Shown piece after piece: positions 48,088 to 57,811 of a DNA stretch of 64,000 nt (within the stretch, counting starts at the first letter, position 1; the number at the start of each line of letters is the position of its first letter). This DNA comes from Bacillus zhangzhouensis. GTDB lineage: Bacteria; Bacillota; Bacilli; Bacillales; Bacillaceae. The notes beneath the pieces are model-generated. The model was not told where the DNA came from, made no database searches, and worked only from the letters and a program-made list of their open reading frames with translations. The DNA lies in the NCBI RefSeq assembly GCF_000715205.1, contig NZ_JOTP01000002.1, positions 206,087 to 270,086 of the forward strand, in the 5' to 3' direction. The translations under genes were made by a program, and so were the position numbers.

Positions 48088-51000
48088 TTATTCAGGCTTT
48101 AATACAATCAGCAGATCACCGGTTTGAATTGGTTCTCCATTCGTCACATGAATTTCATCTATAACCGCAGAGAATGGTGCTTGAACGGTCGTTTCCATTT
48201 TCATGGCTTCATTGATCATCAGGTGCTCACCTTGCGAGATTTTCTGCCCTTTTTCAACAAGCACTTTGATTACGGTGCCTGGCATCGATGCGGCAATGTG
48301 ATTTGGATTCGAGCGATCCGCCTTCATTTTTTCTTGAACGGAGGATTTGATGCTTTCATCCTTAATCACCACTTCACGCGGCTGACCATTTAGCTCAAAG
48401 TAAATGACTCTTGTGGCATTTGGATTCGGTTCTCCAATTGACACGAGTTTGACAATGAGGGTTTTTCCTTTTTCAATTTCCACCTCAATCTCTTCACCTA
48501 GTCTCATCCCATAGAAGAACGTTGGTGTGTCAAGAACAGAGATATCACCATAGCTTTCTGCTGTTTGAACGAATTCAGAAAAGACTTTCGGATATAAGGC
48601 ATATGCAATCGCATCTTGTTCTGTCAACGACAGGTCATGTGATTCTTTGAATTGCTTTTTAATTTCTTCAAAGTCCACTGGCTTCAGCTTCTCACCTGGT
48701 CTGACAGTCAGCGGCTCTTCCCCTTTTAAAATCAGCTTTTGCAGTTTTTCTGGGAATCCGCCATGCGGCTGACCTAAATAGCCTTTAAATAATTCAACAA
48801 CAGAATCCGGGAAGTCCAGTGTTGCGCCTTTTTCATAGACATCCTCTTCTGTTAGATCATTTTGCACCATATAAAGTGCCATATCTCCGACCACTTTAGA
48901 GGATGGTGTTACCTTCACAATATCACCAAACATGTCATTTACACGTCTGTACATTTCCTTTACTTCATTCCAGCGCTCGCCAAGGCCTACACCTTTCGCC
49001 TGCTGCTGCAAGTTACTATACTGACCGCCAGGCATTTCATGCTCATAAATTTCTGTATGCGGCGAATTCATGCCACTTTCGAACTCATGATAGTATTTTC
49101 TGACGGAATCCCAGTATTGAGAAAGACGTTCTACAGCTTTGACGTTCATTTCTGGCTTTCTTTCATGTCCATCTAAAGCATAGTATAACGAGCTCGCACT
49201 TGGCTGCGATGTGAGCCCCGCCATAGAGCTAACGGCAACATCAACAATATCAACACCTGCATCGATCGCTCTTGCATAGGTGAACAGTCCGTTTCCACTC
49301 GTATCATGTGTATGAAGATGGATTGGGATGGTCAGTTCATCTTTTAAAGCAGATACAAGCTCGTAAGCTGCCTGCGGTTTTAATAATCCCGCCATATCTT
49401 TAATGCCTAAAATATGAGCACCTGCCGATTCAAGTTCCTTCGCAAGAGAGACATAGTATTTAAGGTCATATTTCGGACGAGATGGATCAAGAATATCCCC
49501 CGTATAACAAATGGCTGCCTCAGCCACTTTGCCTGATTCACGAACAGAATCTATGGCAAGCGTCATGCCTTTGACCCAGTTTAAGCTATCAAAAATGCGG
49601 AACACATCAATGCCTGCCTCAGCCGATTCCTTTACAAATGCTTTAATGACATTATCTGCATAGTTTGTATATCCGACAGCGTTTGATGATCTTAAAAGCA
49701 TTTGAAACAAGGTGTTCGGAACTTCTTGACGAAGCTCTTTCAGTCTTTCCCAAGGATCTTCTTTTAAGAAACGATACGCAACATCAAATGTAGCGCCGCC
49801 CCACATTTCCATACTGAATAGCTCTGGCCATAACCCTGCTGTTGGCTGGGCAATTTTCTTCAAGTCATGTGTTCTAAAGCGTGTTGCAAGCAGAGACTGA
49901 TGGGCATCTCTAAAGGTTGTATCTGTTAAAAGAACGTTACTTTGTTCTTTTACCCAATTGGCGAGCCCCTCAGGTCCATGCGTATCTAACAATTGTTTTG
50001 TCCCAGACGGAACCTCTTCATGGACTGGAAGCTTCGGTACATTTGGTCTATCAAATTGAGGCTTCTTTTTCTCCGCAATACCAGGGAACCCATTAATGGT
50101 CACGTTACCAATATAAGTCAACATTTTCGTTCCACGGTCTTTTTGTTTTGGGAAATTAAATAGCTCTGGCGATGAATCGATAAACGACGTATCGTATTCC
50201 CCTTTTAGAAACTTCTCATGCTTTGCCACGTTTTCAAGAAATGGGATATTCGTTTTAATGCCGCGAATCCTGAATTCTTGTAAATTACGGACCATTTTAG
50301 CAGCAGCCTGATCAAATGTGAGCGCCCATGTGGACAGCTTGACCAATAATGAATCGTAATAAGATGTAATGACTGCACCTTGGAAGCTGTTCCCAGCATC
50401 TAAACGTACACCAAATCCCCCACCTGAACGGTAGGCCATAATTTTTCCAGTGTCCGGCATAAAGTTATTCAAAGGATCCTCTGTCGTGACCCTTGATTGA
50501 ATGGCAAATCCATGTGTGAAGATATCTTCTTGCTTTGGTATTCCGACTTCATCGCTATGGAGATCATGACCCTTTGCGACAAGAATTTGGGTTTGTACGA
50601 TATCGACACCTGTGATCATTTCTGTGATCGTATGTTCCACCTGTACCCTAGGATTGACTTCAATAAAATAAAACTCACCATTTGCCACTAGGAATTCTAC
50701 AGTCCCAGCGTTCATATACGACACATTTCGAGCCAGCTTAACAGCCGCTTCGCAGATGTCTTCACGTAATTGATCTGTAAGAGATACACTTGGTGCAACT
50801 TCAATGACTTTTTGATGACGCCTTTGGACAGAGCAGTCACGCTCATATAAATGAATGATATTGCCGTGATTGTCACCAATCACCTGCACTTCAATATGTT
50901 TCGGATTTTCAATCAGTTTCTCAACGTATACTTCGTCATTTCCAAAAGCAGCTTTTGCCTCTGACTTTGCACGGTCATAGCCTTCATTCAGCTCCTCTTT

Positions 51001-51534
51001 TGACCTGACAATCCGCATACCTCGGCCGCCGCCGCCAAGTGAAGCTTTAATAATAAACGGGTAACCGTATTCTTCACCGAATTTTTCGACTTCTTTGACC
51101 GAATCAACTGGCCCGTCACTTCCTGGAATGACTGGAATTCCAGCTTTTTTCGCTTCATCTCTCGCCTTTACTTTATCTCCAAACATATCTAAATGCTGAG
51201 AAGTTGGACCGATGAATTGAATGCCTTCCTCTTCGCATCGTCTTGCAAAATGAATGTTTTCGGATAAAAATCCGTACCCTGGATGAATCGCATCCACGTC
51301 ATTTCGTTTTGCAATTTCGATGATCCCCTCGATATCAAGGTAGGCATCAATCGGTTTTTTCCCTTCTCCAACTAGATATGCTTCATCTGCTTTATAGCGA
51401 TGATAAGAGCCCGAGTCTTCTTTGGAGTAAATGGCCACTGTACGTAAATTAAGCTCTGTACAGGCCCTGAAGACTCTGATAGCAATTTCCCCTCTGTTTG
51501 CAACTAGAACCTTTTGAATTGTTCTCTGTGACAT
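48088..51534 (-). CDS. pycA: Pyruvate carboxylase
   Basis: PycA carboxylates pyruvate to oxaloacetate with ATP and bicarbonate, refilling the TCA cycle. The 1148 residues, the same length as in B. subtilis, contain a biotin carboxylase domain with ATP-grasp (KASLGGGGRGMRIV). The carboxyltransferase barrel follows (LLTDTTFRDAHQSLLATR; metal-site HLHTHDTSGNG), then an allosteric linker. A C-terminal biotinyl domain has the acceptor Lys1112 in NEAMKMETT. ATG 51534 is preferred (GGAGG 7 nt upstream); a GTG two codons earlier abuts the site. It lies 73 bases after ftsW. Confidence 0.98.
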   Translation of the reverse strand: MSQRTIQKVLVANRGEIAIRVFRACTELNLRTVAIYSKEDSGSYHRYKADEAYLVGEGKKPIDAYLDIEGIIEIAKRNDVDAIHPGYGFLSENIHFARRCEEEGIQFIGPTSQHLDMFGDKVKARDEAKKAGIPVIPGSDGPVDSVKEVEKFGEEYGYPFIIKASLGGGGRGMRIVRSKEELNEGYDRAKSEAKAAFGNDEVYVEKLIENPKHIEVQVIGDNHGNIIHLYERDCSVQRRHQKVIEVAPSVSLTDQLREDICEAAVKLARNVSYMNAGTVEFLVANGEFYFIEVNPRVQVEHTITEMITGVDIVQTQILVAKGHDLHSDEVGIPKQEDIFTHGFAIQSRVTTEDPLNNFMPDTGKIMAYRSGGGFGVRLDAGNSFQGAVITSYYDSLLVKLSTWALTFDQAAAKMVRNLQEFRIRGIKTNIPFLENVAKHEKFLKGEYDTSFIDSSPELFNFPKQKDRGTKMLTYIGNVTINGFPGIAEKKKPQFDRPNVPKLPVHEEVPSGTKQLLDTHGPEGLANWVKEQSNVLLTDTTFRDAHQSLLATRFRTHDLKKIAQPTAGLWPELFSMEMWGGATFDVAYRFLKEDPWERLKELRQEVPNTLFQMLLRSSNAVGYTNYADNVIKAFVKESAEAGIDVFRIFDSLNWVKGMTLAIDSVRESGKVAEAAICYTGDILDPSRPKYDLKYYVSLAKELESAGAHILGIKDMAGLLKPQAAYELVSALKDELTIPIHLHTHDTSGNGLFTYARAIDAGVDIVDVAVSSMAGLTSQPSASSLYYALDGHERKPEMNVKAVERLSQYWDSVRKYYHEFESGMNSPHTEIYEHEMPGGQYSNLQQQAKGVGLGERWNEVKEMYRRVNDMFGDIVKVTPSSKVVGDMALYMVQNDLTEEDVYEKGATLDFPDSVVELFKGYLGQPHGGFPEKLQKLILKGEEPLTVRPGEKLKPVDFEEIKKQFKESHDLSLTEQDAIAYALYPKVFSEFVQTAESYGDISVLDTPTFFYGMRLGEEIEVEIEKGKTLIVKLVSIGEPNPNATRVIYFELNGQPREVVIKDESIKSSVQEKMKADRSNPNHIAASMPGTVIKVLVEKGQKISQGEHLMINEAMKMETTVQAPFSAVIDEIHVTNGEPIQTGDLLIVLKPE

Positions 51535-51613
51535 TCTCACTCCTCCATATCCCTTAAAATTTTATATGTACTCTATAATAAAGGAAGAAATGAAAACTGT
51601 ACACTTTTGTTTT

Positions 51614-52825
51614 CTAAAGATTCAAAGTTTTCTGCAATCCATTTTTTTGAAGTGATGGTTTGCTGATTGATTTTTTCTTTTTATAACGCTCTTTATATTC
51701 AGTGAACATGCTGATATTCAGCAGTATTCCCATACATCCACTTAATAAAATGATGGACGATCCCCCGTAGCTGATAAAAGGAAGTGTCACCCCAGTGATT
51801 GGAATAAGACCTGAAACACCACCCAAATTGATACATGTTTGGATCGCAATCATCGAAGAAATTCCTATTGCAAGCAAACTTCCAAACGGATCCTCACACT
51901 TTCTCGCAATATAAAAACCTTTTACGACGATGAAGCCAAGTAGAGCTAGAACAAAAAATACACCGAAAAAGCCAAGCTCTTCCGAGATGATCGCCATGAT
52001 AAAATCTGTATGTGGCTCTGGAAGATACCCATACTTTTGGACACTCTCTCCAAGTCCAAGTCCAAAAAAGCCACCTGATCCAATCGCATAATATGAATTA
52101 ATCAATTGATGCCCAGTGGCGCCTGCATCTTTAAACGGGTCTTGGAAACTCTCAAAACGTCCGAGACGATTTTGCGTGAAAATTTTATCCCAGAACAGCA
52201 TAATAAACGGTGTCACGACGACCATCACTGCACTAAATAGCGCTAACAGCTTCGCAAGCGTTTTACCGCTAAAGCCTGAGCATAAAATCATCGCAAGGGC
52301 AATCATGCCGATGATAAAGGCTGTCCCATAATCTGGCTGCAAAATAATGAAGCCACATAAGATGGAGACAATCACGATTGGAGGTGTGACCCCTCTTAAA
52401 ATATGATCAATATAGTGCTGCTTTTTTGCATACACAGCAGCAAGATAGATGATGACGACAATCTTCACAAATTCTGCTGGCTGAAGACTAAAAGGTCCTA
52501 TTTTGATCCAGCTTCTAGCATTCCCTGCAATGTGACCGCCAAAGTACACATAGATGAGTGAAACAACAGAAAGCAGCAGCATACCGATCTGGAATTTTTT
52601 ATTTGAAAACAGCTGATATGGAGCCAGAGCTGTAAAGATCAAGATGACCGCCCCAACAATCATAAATAAAAGCTGTTTCTTAAAAAAATTATCTGGCGCG
52701 GCATCATATCTGATGACAGATGTAATCATACTTGAGCTATACACCATCACCAAACCGAATGCGCTAATTAATATAATGGCGAACAATAATGAGTAGTCAT
52801 ACGATTTTAGCATTCTCTTTAACAT
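51614..52825 (-). CDS. ftsW: SEDS-family septal peptidoglycan polymerase FtsW
   Basis: This is the vegetative septal glycan polymerase, partner of PBP2B. The 403-residue membrane protein has about ten helices. The SEDS segments NARSWIKIG, QPAEFVKIV and LPEPHTDFIMAI are present, with PITGVTLPFISYGGSS near the end, and a basic C-terminal tail extends beyond the SpoVE paralogue in this window. Its location between ylaN and pycA is that of B. subtilis ftsW (ylaO). AGAGGA precedes the ATG. Confidence 0.95.
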   Translation of the reverse strand: MLKRMLKSYDYSLLFAIILISAFGLVMVYSSSMITSVIRYDAAPDNFFKKQLLFMIVGAVILIFTALAPYQLFSNKKFQIGMLLLSVVSLIYVYFGGHIAGNARSWIKIGPFSLQPAEFVKIVVIIYLAAVYAKKQHYIDHILRGVTPPIVIVSILCGFIILQPDYGTAFIIGMIALAMILCSGFSGKTLAKLLALFSAVMVVVTPFIMLFWDKIFTQNRLGRFESFQDPFKDAGATGHQLINSYYAIGSGGFFGLGLGESVQKYGYLPEPHTDFIMAIISEELGFFGVFFVLALLGFIVVKGFYIARKCEDPFGSLLAIGISSMIAIQTCINLGGVSGLIPITGVTLPFISYGGSSIILLSGCMGILLNISMFTEYKERYKKKKSISKPSLQKNGLQKTLNL

Positions 52826-52991
52826 ATAATCCTCTTCCTAACGTCTGTTTCTTCTGCTCGATATCCTCTTAGCTGTTCTTATTCTACTACATTTTCTCCG
52901 TTTGATCCCGTTTTACCTCTTTTATATTGTTCGTCATTCATGAAAGAATCAAGTCCGTTTGTTCTCAAACAATCAAAAGAAAATGGAGGAC

Positions 52992-53029
52992 AAAAAAACT
53001 CAAACTTATGTTGTGGAAGTTTGAGTTTT
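52992..53029 (-). terminator. Terminator of ylaN
   Basis: A 13-bp perfect stem (aaaactcaaactt / aagtttgagtttt) with a 9-base loop and a T-run on the minus strand lies directly after ylaN and before ftsW. Confidence 0.85.
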
Positions 53030-53035
53030 CGATCA

Positions 53036-53317
53036 TTATTTTTTTGTGAACGCATCATGAAGTGCGGAAAGCTCTCTCTCAAGTTTATCGAGTAGTTTCT
53101 TGCCTTCATGTTGATCAACTAATCCAAGTCGGACAGCAAAATCAATTTCTCTCGATAATCCGAACATTTGAGTATCTAAAACCTCTTCATAAAGAGGACA
53201 TTGCGGCATCGTTAAGTTGTCCATTTGCACTTGGATCAATTTTAAAATTTTATCTGCATCCAATTTTAATAAAGACAGTGCTTTTTGCCGATGATCGACT
53301 AAAATTTCTGACGCCAA
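53036..53317 (-). CDS. ylaN: YlaN, iron-related Fur-interacting protein
   Basis: This 93-residue helical protein of the UPF0358 family is essential in B. subtilis unless iron is supplied; recent work describes it as an antagonist of the iron regulator Fur. Visible features are [21 protein letters not shown] and [22 protein letters not shown]. The start is TTG 53317, with GGAGGG 7 nt upstream and product [11 protein letters not shown]. It is monocistronic by its terminator. Confidence 0.9.
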   Translation of the reverse strand: MASEILVDHRQKALSLLKLDADKILKLIQVQMDNLTMPQCPLYEEVLDTQMFGLSREIDFAVRLGLVDQHEGKKLLDKLERELSALHDAFTKK

Positions 53318-53439
53318 AAGTATCCCTCCGTTCCCCAGGCGAGTACCTAATTCTTCTATTTATCATAAAGCGAAACGCCCAAAATTGCAAGCAGATTTGT
53401 ACAGTTCGCTCTGTAAAAATAAAAAGAAGGCATGAGTTG

Positions 53440-54369
53440 TTAAAAGATACTCATTTCATATTTTTCACTCATGAGCTCAAGCAGCTTAATTCCAGCAATA
53501 CTATTCCCTTTCTCATCCAGCGCAGGCCCGAAAATGCCAATCCCAAAATCATATGGCGCTGCTCCCATGATCCCGCCGGAGACACCGCTTTTGGCGGGAA
53601 TCCCGATATTAATGGCAAATTCTCCGCTTGCATTGTACATTCCGCAAGTCACCATAAAGGTTTTACAAATTCTAGCGACATCTTTTGAAAGGATTTGCTT
53701 CCCCGTCTCTGGATGCCTGCCGTCTAATGAAAAAACACAAGCGATTTTCGCCAAATCCAAGCTGTTCATCATGATGGCACATTGTTTCGTATAAACATCC
53801 ATGACCTCTTCTACATTCCCTCTAATAATATGATATTGCTTCATGTAATAGCACATGGCGCGGTTAATCATCGATGTCTCAAATTCGGAAGCAGCTGTTT
53901 CTTTACAGTATGTAATGCTTGTGTCATTTGCAAGCTCTCTAATAAAAGCGAGCAATCGATTGAGCTGATCTTGCGGGGTCCTGCCTTTTATTAAGCTTGT
54001 GACTGCGAGCGCTCCTGCGTTAATCATTGGGTTCAACGGCTTATTCGGGCTTGCTGTTTCAAGTTTAATCATCGAATTAAATGGATCGCCTGTCGGTTCC
54101 TGCCCAACAAATTGAAATACTTTTTTTGGCCCTTCTTCTGAGAGCACGAGCGCAAGTGCTAATACTTTTGAAATACTTTGAAGGGTAAACCTTTTATCTA
54201 CATCCCCTGCCGAGTGACATGTGTTACTCACATGATATACAGCCACAGATAAATCCGTCTGATCCGCTTTACCGAGAGCAGGAATATAGGATGCTACTTT
54301 GCCATATTTGGCGACTTTTTTTGCTTCTTCTACAAATCGCTGAAGCTCTTCATTGTCACGACATGCCAT
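53440..54369 (-). CDS. glsA2: Glutaminase A2 (YlaM)
   Basis: Glutaminase hydrolyses glutamine to glutamate and ammonia. The 309 residues have a beta-lactamase-like fold with the serine-dependent SxxK motif (LQSISKVLA). MINAGALAV, FETSMINRAMCYYMKQY and SGVSGGIMGA are further conserved family segments. ATG 54369 is preferred: GGAGG is 9 nt upstream and the length equals that of B. subtilis YlaM. The in-frame TTG two codons earlier is too close to the ribosome site. It is divergent from ylaL. Confidence 0.93.
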   Translation of the reverse strand: MACRDNEELQRFVEEAKKVAKYGKVASYIPALGKADQTDLSVAVYHVSNTCHSAGDVDKRFTLQSISKVLALALVLSEEGPKKVFQFVGQEPTGDPFNSMIKLETASPNKPLNPMINAGALAVTSLIKGRTPQDQLNRLLAFIRELANDTSITYCKETAASEFETSMINRAMCYYMKQYHIIRGNVEEVMDVYTKQCAIMMNSLDLAKIACVFSLDGRHPETGKQILSKDVARICKTFMVTCGMYNASGEFAINIGIPAKSGVSGGIMGAAPYDFGIGIFGPALDEKGNSIAGIKLLELMSEKYEMSIF

Positions 54370-54483
54370 GCCCAAAATCCTCCCTATATTTCATGTAAGG
54401 TTAGTGTGTACAAAGAGAAGCATGTTTATGAAAGTGACAAAGCGGGCGAAAACTTCTATAATTTATGATGGAAAGGGGTTGTC

Positions 54484-54972
54484 TTGAACATGAGCATTAT
54501 TCAAATTAAGGGGAACGTACGGTACAAGATCACCATTGATCCAAGTGTGTGGATTTTTGATGACCGCAAATTTTTAATGGATTCATTTTTTGAGAAAAGC
54601 GCAGCAAGTGAAGAGAATCAGCTTGATCAGGAGCTTGACCAAGAGCGGGTCATAAGAGAGGGGCAAACACTCCCACCCACTTTAAAAACAGAGAAGAAAT
54701 ACGAAAAAGAAAGACTCGTCACAGGCAGCTTCGGTATGAAGCTTGGCGACATGCTGAAAAATGCAGAACCGCTTGATGAGGCGGCAGCGTGTGAATTTGT
54801 CACAGAAACGGAAACAATTGCTGTGCCGCTTTCTAAAGCAATGGAAAGCATTGCTCATTTCAGTCAAAATGGAAAGCCTATTACAGAAGAAGGACCAATC
54901 CACGTTTATTTCGAGGATCAGTCCAACATCACTCAGCCCATTAAAGGTGTAAAAGAGCTAATCATTACATAA
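54484..54972 (+). CDS. ylaL: YlaL family protein, function unknown
   Basis: This acidic cytoplasmic protein of about 160 residues has an N-terminal beta-rich part ([23 protein letters not shown]), a charged middle and a C-terminal YFEDQ...[11 protein letters not shown]. No catalytic motif is recognised. It matches B. subtilis YlaL by position. TTG 54484 lies 5 nt after AAAGGGG; ATG 54490, two codons later, is the alternative start. It converges on ylaK with only 15 bases between the stop codons. Confidence 0.8.
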   Translation: MNMSIIQIKGNVRYKITIDPSVWIFDDRKFLMDSFFEKSAASEENQLDQELDQERVIREGQTLPPTLKTEKKYEKERLVTGSFGMKLGDMLKNAEPLDEAAACEFVTETETIAVPLSKAMESIAHFSQNGKPITEEGPIHVYFEDQSNITQPIKGVKELIIT

Positions 54973-54987
54973 GATAGAGGGTCTGGA

Positions 54988-56310
54988 CTATAATAAATCA
55001 GCTGCAAGCTGTGCAAGTCCAGATCTTTCTCCTTTGACAAGCTTGACATGTCCAGATATTTGTTGCCCTTTGAAGCGCTCAATGACATACGTAAGCCCAT
55101 TATTTAAGCTATCTAAATAAGGATGATCAATCTGCTCTGGATCTCCCATCAGCACAATTTTACTTCCCTCTCCAACTCGCGTTAATAATGTTTTCACTTC
55201 GTGTTTTGTTAAATTTTGCGCCTCATCAATGATGATAAATTGATCAGGTATACTTCTTCCACGGATGTAAGTTAAAGCCTCCACCTGAATCGAACCAATA
55301 CCCGCTAAGATCGCATCAAGTTCTCCAGGTTTTTTTGTATTAAATAAAAATTCTAGGTTGTCATAGATCGGCTGCATCCACGGTCTGAGCTTCTCTTCCT
55401 TCTCGCCTGGCAAGTAGCCTAAATCCTTACCAACAGGAACAATTGAGCGGGCCACGATGAGCTTTTTAAACATGCCGAGATCCTCTGTTTGCATCAATCC
55501 AGCAGCAAGTGCAAGCAATGTTTTGCCTGTCCCCGCTTTTCCGATGAGTGTCACGAGCGGAATGTCGCGGCGTAAAAGTAGCTCTATCGCCATCGTCTGC
55601 TGAACATTTTTCGGGCGGATTCCCCAAATATGTTCTTGATCATAAATGAGACGCTTGATGAGCTCTCCTTTTTGATCAAGCATTCCTAAAGCAGAACCCC
55701 CTTCATTTCCCTTCATAATGACAAATTGATGAGGGTTTAACGAGGCATTGGTGACATCTTTTACGTGTAACTGATTTTGCTTATAAAATGTATTCAACTG
55801 TTCCGTCGGAATATAGAGCTCGTGATAGCCATTATCAATGTCTTCATTTTGCAGCACACGATCACTTAAAAAATCCTCTGCTTGCAGCCCAATGGCATCT
55901 GCCTTCACTCGCACTAAGACATCCTTGCTAACCAAAATGACAGGCCGCCCATGAGGCTTTGTTTCTTCCTCTAAGCTCAAATTCTTTGCCACAGCCAAGA
56001 TCCGATTATCGTTCGTTTTTTCAATGAAAATTTCTTGAAGTTCATGGAAAGAACGGTGATTCAGTTCAATGCGCAGTGTCCCTTTTGACTCTAGCGTAAT
56101 TTTTTCATGCAGTTTCCCTTTCGATCTCAAAGCGTCGATTAAACGTGAAACGCGCCGAGCATTTTGCCCAACCTCGTCCATGTATCTCTTTTTCGAGTCT
56201 ACTTCTTCTAACACAACGGCCGGAATGACGACCTCATTGTCTTCAAATGAAAAGATTGAATTCGGATCCTGTAATAACACATTCGTGTCTAATACATAAA
56301 TTTTACTCAG
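54988..56310 (-). CDS. ylaK: PIN-PhoH family ATPase/RNase YlaK, probable CTG start
   Basis: PhoH2-type protein: an N-terminal PIN nuclease domain fused to a PhoH P-loop ATPase, reported in other bacteria to be an RNA helicase/RNase. The PhoH part has GKAGTGKTLLALAAG and the Walker B segment FIIIDEAQNLT. The first ATG/GTG-type start (GTG 56280) would cut off YVLDTNVLL, which carries the invariant PIN aspartate. Upstream, CTG 56310 lies 8 nt after AGGAGG and gives MSKIYVLDTN like the family. No ATG, GTG or TTG lies between it and an in-frame TGA at 56335-56337. The length from CTG is 440 residues. Confidence 0.88.
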   Translation of the reverse strand: MSKIYVLDTNVLLQDPNSIFSFEDNEVVIPAVVLEEVDSKKRYMDEVGQNARRVSRLIDALRSKGKLHEKITLESKGTLRIELNHRSFHELQEIFIEKTNDNRILAVAKNLSLEEETKPHGRPVILVSKDVLVRVKADAIGLQAEDFLSDRVLQNEDIDNGYHELYIPTEQLNTFYKQNQLHVKDVTNASLNPHQFVIMKGNEGGSALGMLDQKGELIKRLIYDQEHIWGIRPKNVQQTMAIELLLRRDIPLVTLIGKAGTGKTLLALAAGLMQTEDLGMFKKLIVARSIVPVGKDLGYLPGEKEEKLRPWMQPIYDNLEFLFNTKKPGELDAILAGIGSIQVEALTYIRGRSIPDQFIIIDEAQNLTKHEVKTLLTRVGEGSKIVLMGDPEQIDHPYLDSLNNGLTYVIERFKGQQISGHVKLVKGERSGLAQLAADLL

Positions 56311-56450
56311 GTCCTTCGCCTCCTGATCGGGGTTTCATTCATCCTTGTCTTTCCAAAAACGATTGTTAAAATATATGTTTTCATGAATAAAGTTAGAAGG
56401 TTAATTCAACAATAAAATAAATCATGCAGTTTGTGAAGGAGGGAATACAC

Positions 56451-57068
56451 ATGCGACTATTTGTTACATTATTCATGATTCATACCATCTTTCTGTTGGG
56501 CGCTTGCCAGCAGCAGGAAAAGCCAGAGGCTCTGGACAAGCAAGATGGACGCCAGCACTTAGTACGGGTGTCAGACTCAACCAAGAAAAATACCGATCAA
56601 GCCCGCCCATCAACAGATGTCGCGCAGCATCTTGTCAATGTGACCGAGCATGTAGCAGATGTAAATGATGCAACGGCTATCGTCATCGGCCGCTATGCTG
56701 TTGTTGGCATTGATGTAAAAGATGATTTAGATAGAAGCAAAGTAGAAACCATTAAATATTCAGTCGCAAAAGCGCTGAAAAATGACCCAGAGGGTGCGAA
56801 TGCTGTTGTGGTCGCTGACCCAGATACAGTCAGCCGTTTAAAAGAAATGGGCAAAGAAATTCAAGCAGGCCGTCCTGTAAGTGGTATTATGGATGAACTA
56901 GCTGCCATTGTCGGACGTGTGATGCCAGAGATGCCGCGAAATGAGATCGATCGTAGCGAAACGGACCCGACGAATGACCCGAATGATCAGCTCAAACAAA
57001 ACGATCAAAAGCAGTTAGAAAAAAATCAAAACGATCAATCAAACCATCATATGAATCAGAAGAAATAA
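56451..57068 (+). CDS. ylaJ: YhcN/YlaJ family sporulation lipoprotein
   Basis: This 205-residue lipoprotein has a signal peptide with lipobox FLLGAC and a YhcN/YlaJ domain (VNVTEHVADVNDATAIVIGRYAVVGID as separate conserved blocks, AKALKNDPEGANAVVVADPD). A low-complexity Asn/Asp/Gln-rich tail ends it. The family is found in spore membranes of Bacillus and affects germination. ATG 56451 is preferred (GAAGGAGGG about 8 nt upstream). A partial sigma-G-like promoter (TGAATA at 56384, then AACAATA at 56408) lies upstream, only a weak match. Confidence 0.85.
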   Translation: MRLFVTLFMIHTIFLLGACQQQEKPEALDKQDGRQHLVRVSDSTKKNTDQARPSTDVAQHLVNVTEHVADVNDATAIVIGRYAVVGIDVKDDLDRSKVETIKYSVAKALKNDPEGANAVVVADPDTVSRLKEMGKEIQAGRPVSGIMDELAAIVGRVMPEMPRNEIDRSETDPTNDPNDQLKQNDQKQLEKNQNDQSNHHMNQKK

Positions 57069-57171
57069 TGAGAACGGCTTGTATCTCTTGTGATATAAGC
57101 CTTTTTCTACGCTGATTTTAAGTGGTTCAGAAAACATGCTATAATGAATGCAACAAAGTGAGGTGAAAATG

Positions 57172-57402
57172 ATGAGAGTGAAGTGCTCATTATGTGAAAA
57201 GCTTGAAACCATTGATGATGATACACTCGTTGCTAAGCGGTTAAGAAATCGACCGATTCATACATATATGTGCGATGACTGCCAAGAAAGAATTAAAGTC
57301 AAGACAGAAGCACGCATCAAAACTGGCAGATTCTCTCTTTATCAAGATCCTGCGACGAAAGAGAAAAAGAAGAAAAAAGGAAAAAAAGAACAAAAAACAT
57401 AA
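57172..57402 (+). CDS. ylaI: Zinc-ribbon-like protein YlaI
   Basis: This 76-residue protein has two cysteine pairs (CSLC and CDDC), a likely zinc ribbon, and a very lysine-rich C-terminal tail (EKKKKKGKKEQKT). It matches YlaI of B. subtilis (YlaI/DUF2197 family), function unknown. ATG 57172 follows GAGGTG by 8 nt; another ATG lies directly before it. It is convergent with ylaH and shares a bidirectional terminator. Confidence 0.85.
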   Translation: MRVKCSLCEKLETIDDDTLVAKRLRNRPIHTYMCDDCQERIKVKTEARIKTGRFSLYQDPATKEKKKKKGKKEQKT

Positions 57403-57434
57403 AAAAGACCTGACACATGTTCAGGTCTTTTTTT
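57401..57434. terminator. Bidirectional terminator between ylaI and ylaH
   Basis: A perfect stem (aaaaaagacctga / ttcaggtctttttt) with a 6-base loop starts at the ylaI stop and ends at the ylaH stop, with A and T runs on the outer sides. Confidence 0.9.
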
Positions 57435-57756
57435 ACGTATTTACTGTTCCTTCTTTTTTCGCACGATGCAGCCGTATTTTATAAATAATTAAAATGGCAG
57501 CTGCCACTACTAGGCCTTCCGCTACTGGCAAGAAGATTCCTAAAAATGTGAGAAACGTACAGCCAAAAATCAAAAACAAATAAATCACGAGCGCTTTTAA
57601 AATCGGTAGACGTCTAGCAAAGCCGAGCTTAAAAACAATAATCGCTAAAACAAGGATGGTGCCATATAGGAGCCACATCCCTGCTTGCGGATTTTCATCG
57701 ACACGAAACAGCATCGCGAAAAAGGATAGATTCTCACTTACTTCCTGATCATTCAA
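57433..57756 (-). CDS. ylaH: YlaH-like membrane protein
   Basis: This 107-residue integral membrane protein has three predicted helices ([41 protein letters not shown] and [14 protein letters not shown]) and a basic cytoplasmic end (LHRAKKEG). It belongs to the YlaH family, function unknown. It is 55 bases downstream of typA with no terminator in between, so probably co-transcribed. Confidence 0.82.
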   Translation of the reverse strand: MNDQEVSENLSFFAMLFRVDENPQAGMWLLYGTILVLAIIVFKLGFARRLPILKALVIYLFLIFGCTFLTFLGIFLPVAEGLVVAAAILIIYKIRLHRAKKEGTVNT

Positions 57757-57811
57757 AAAGATTCCCTCCCCTTATCTTTCAGGGTTCTATCTTTGTTAAT
57801 TCTTCATGGAA

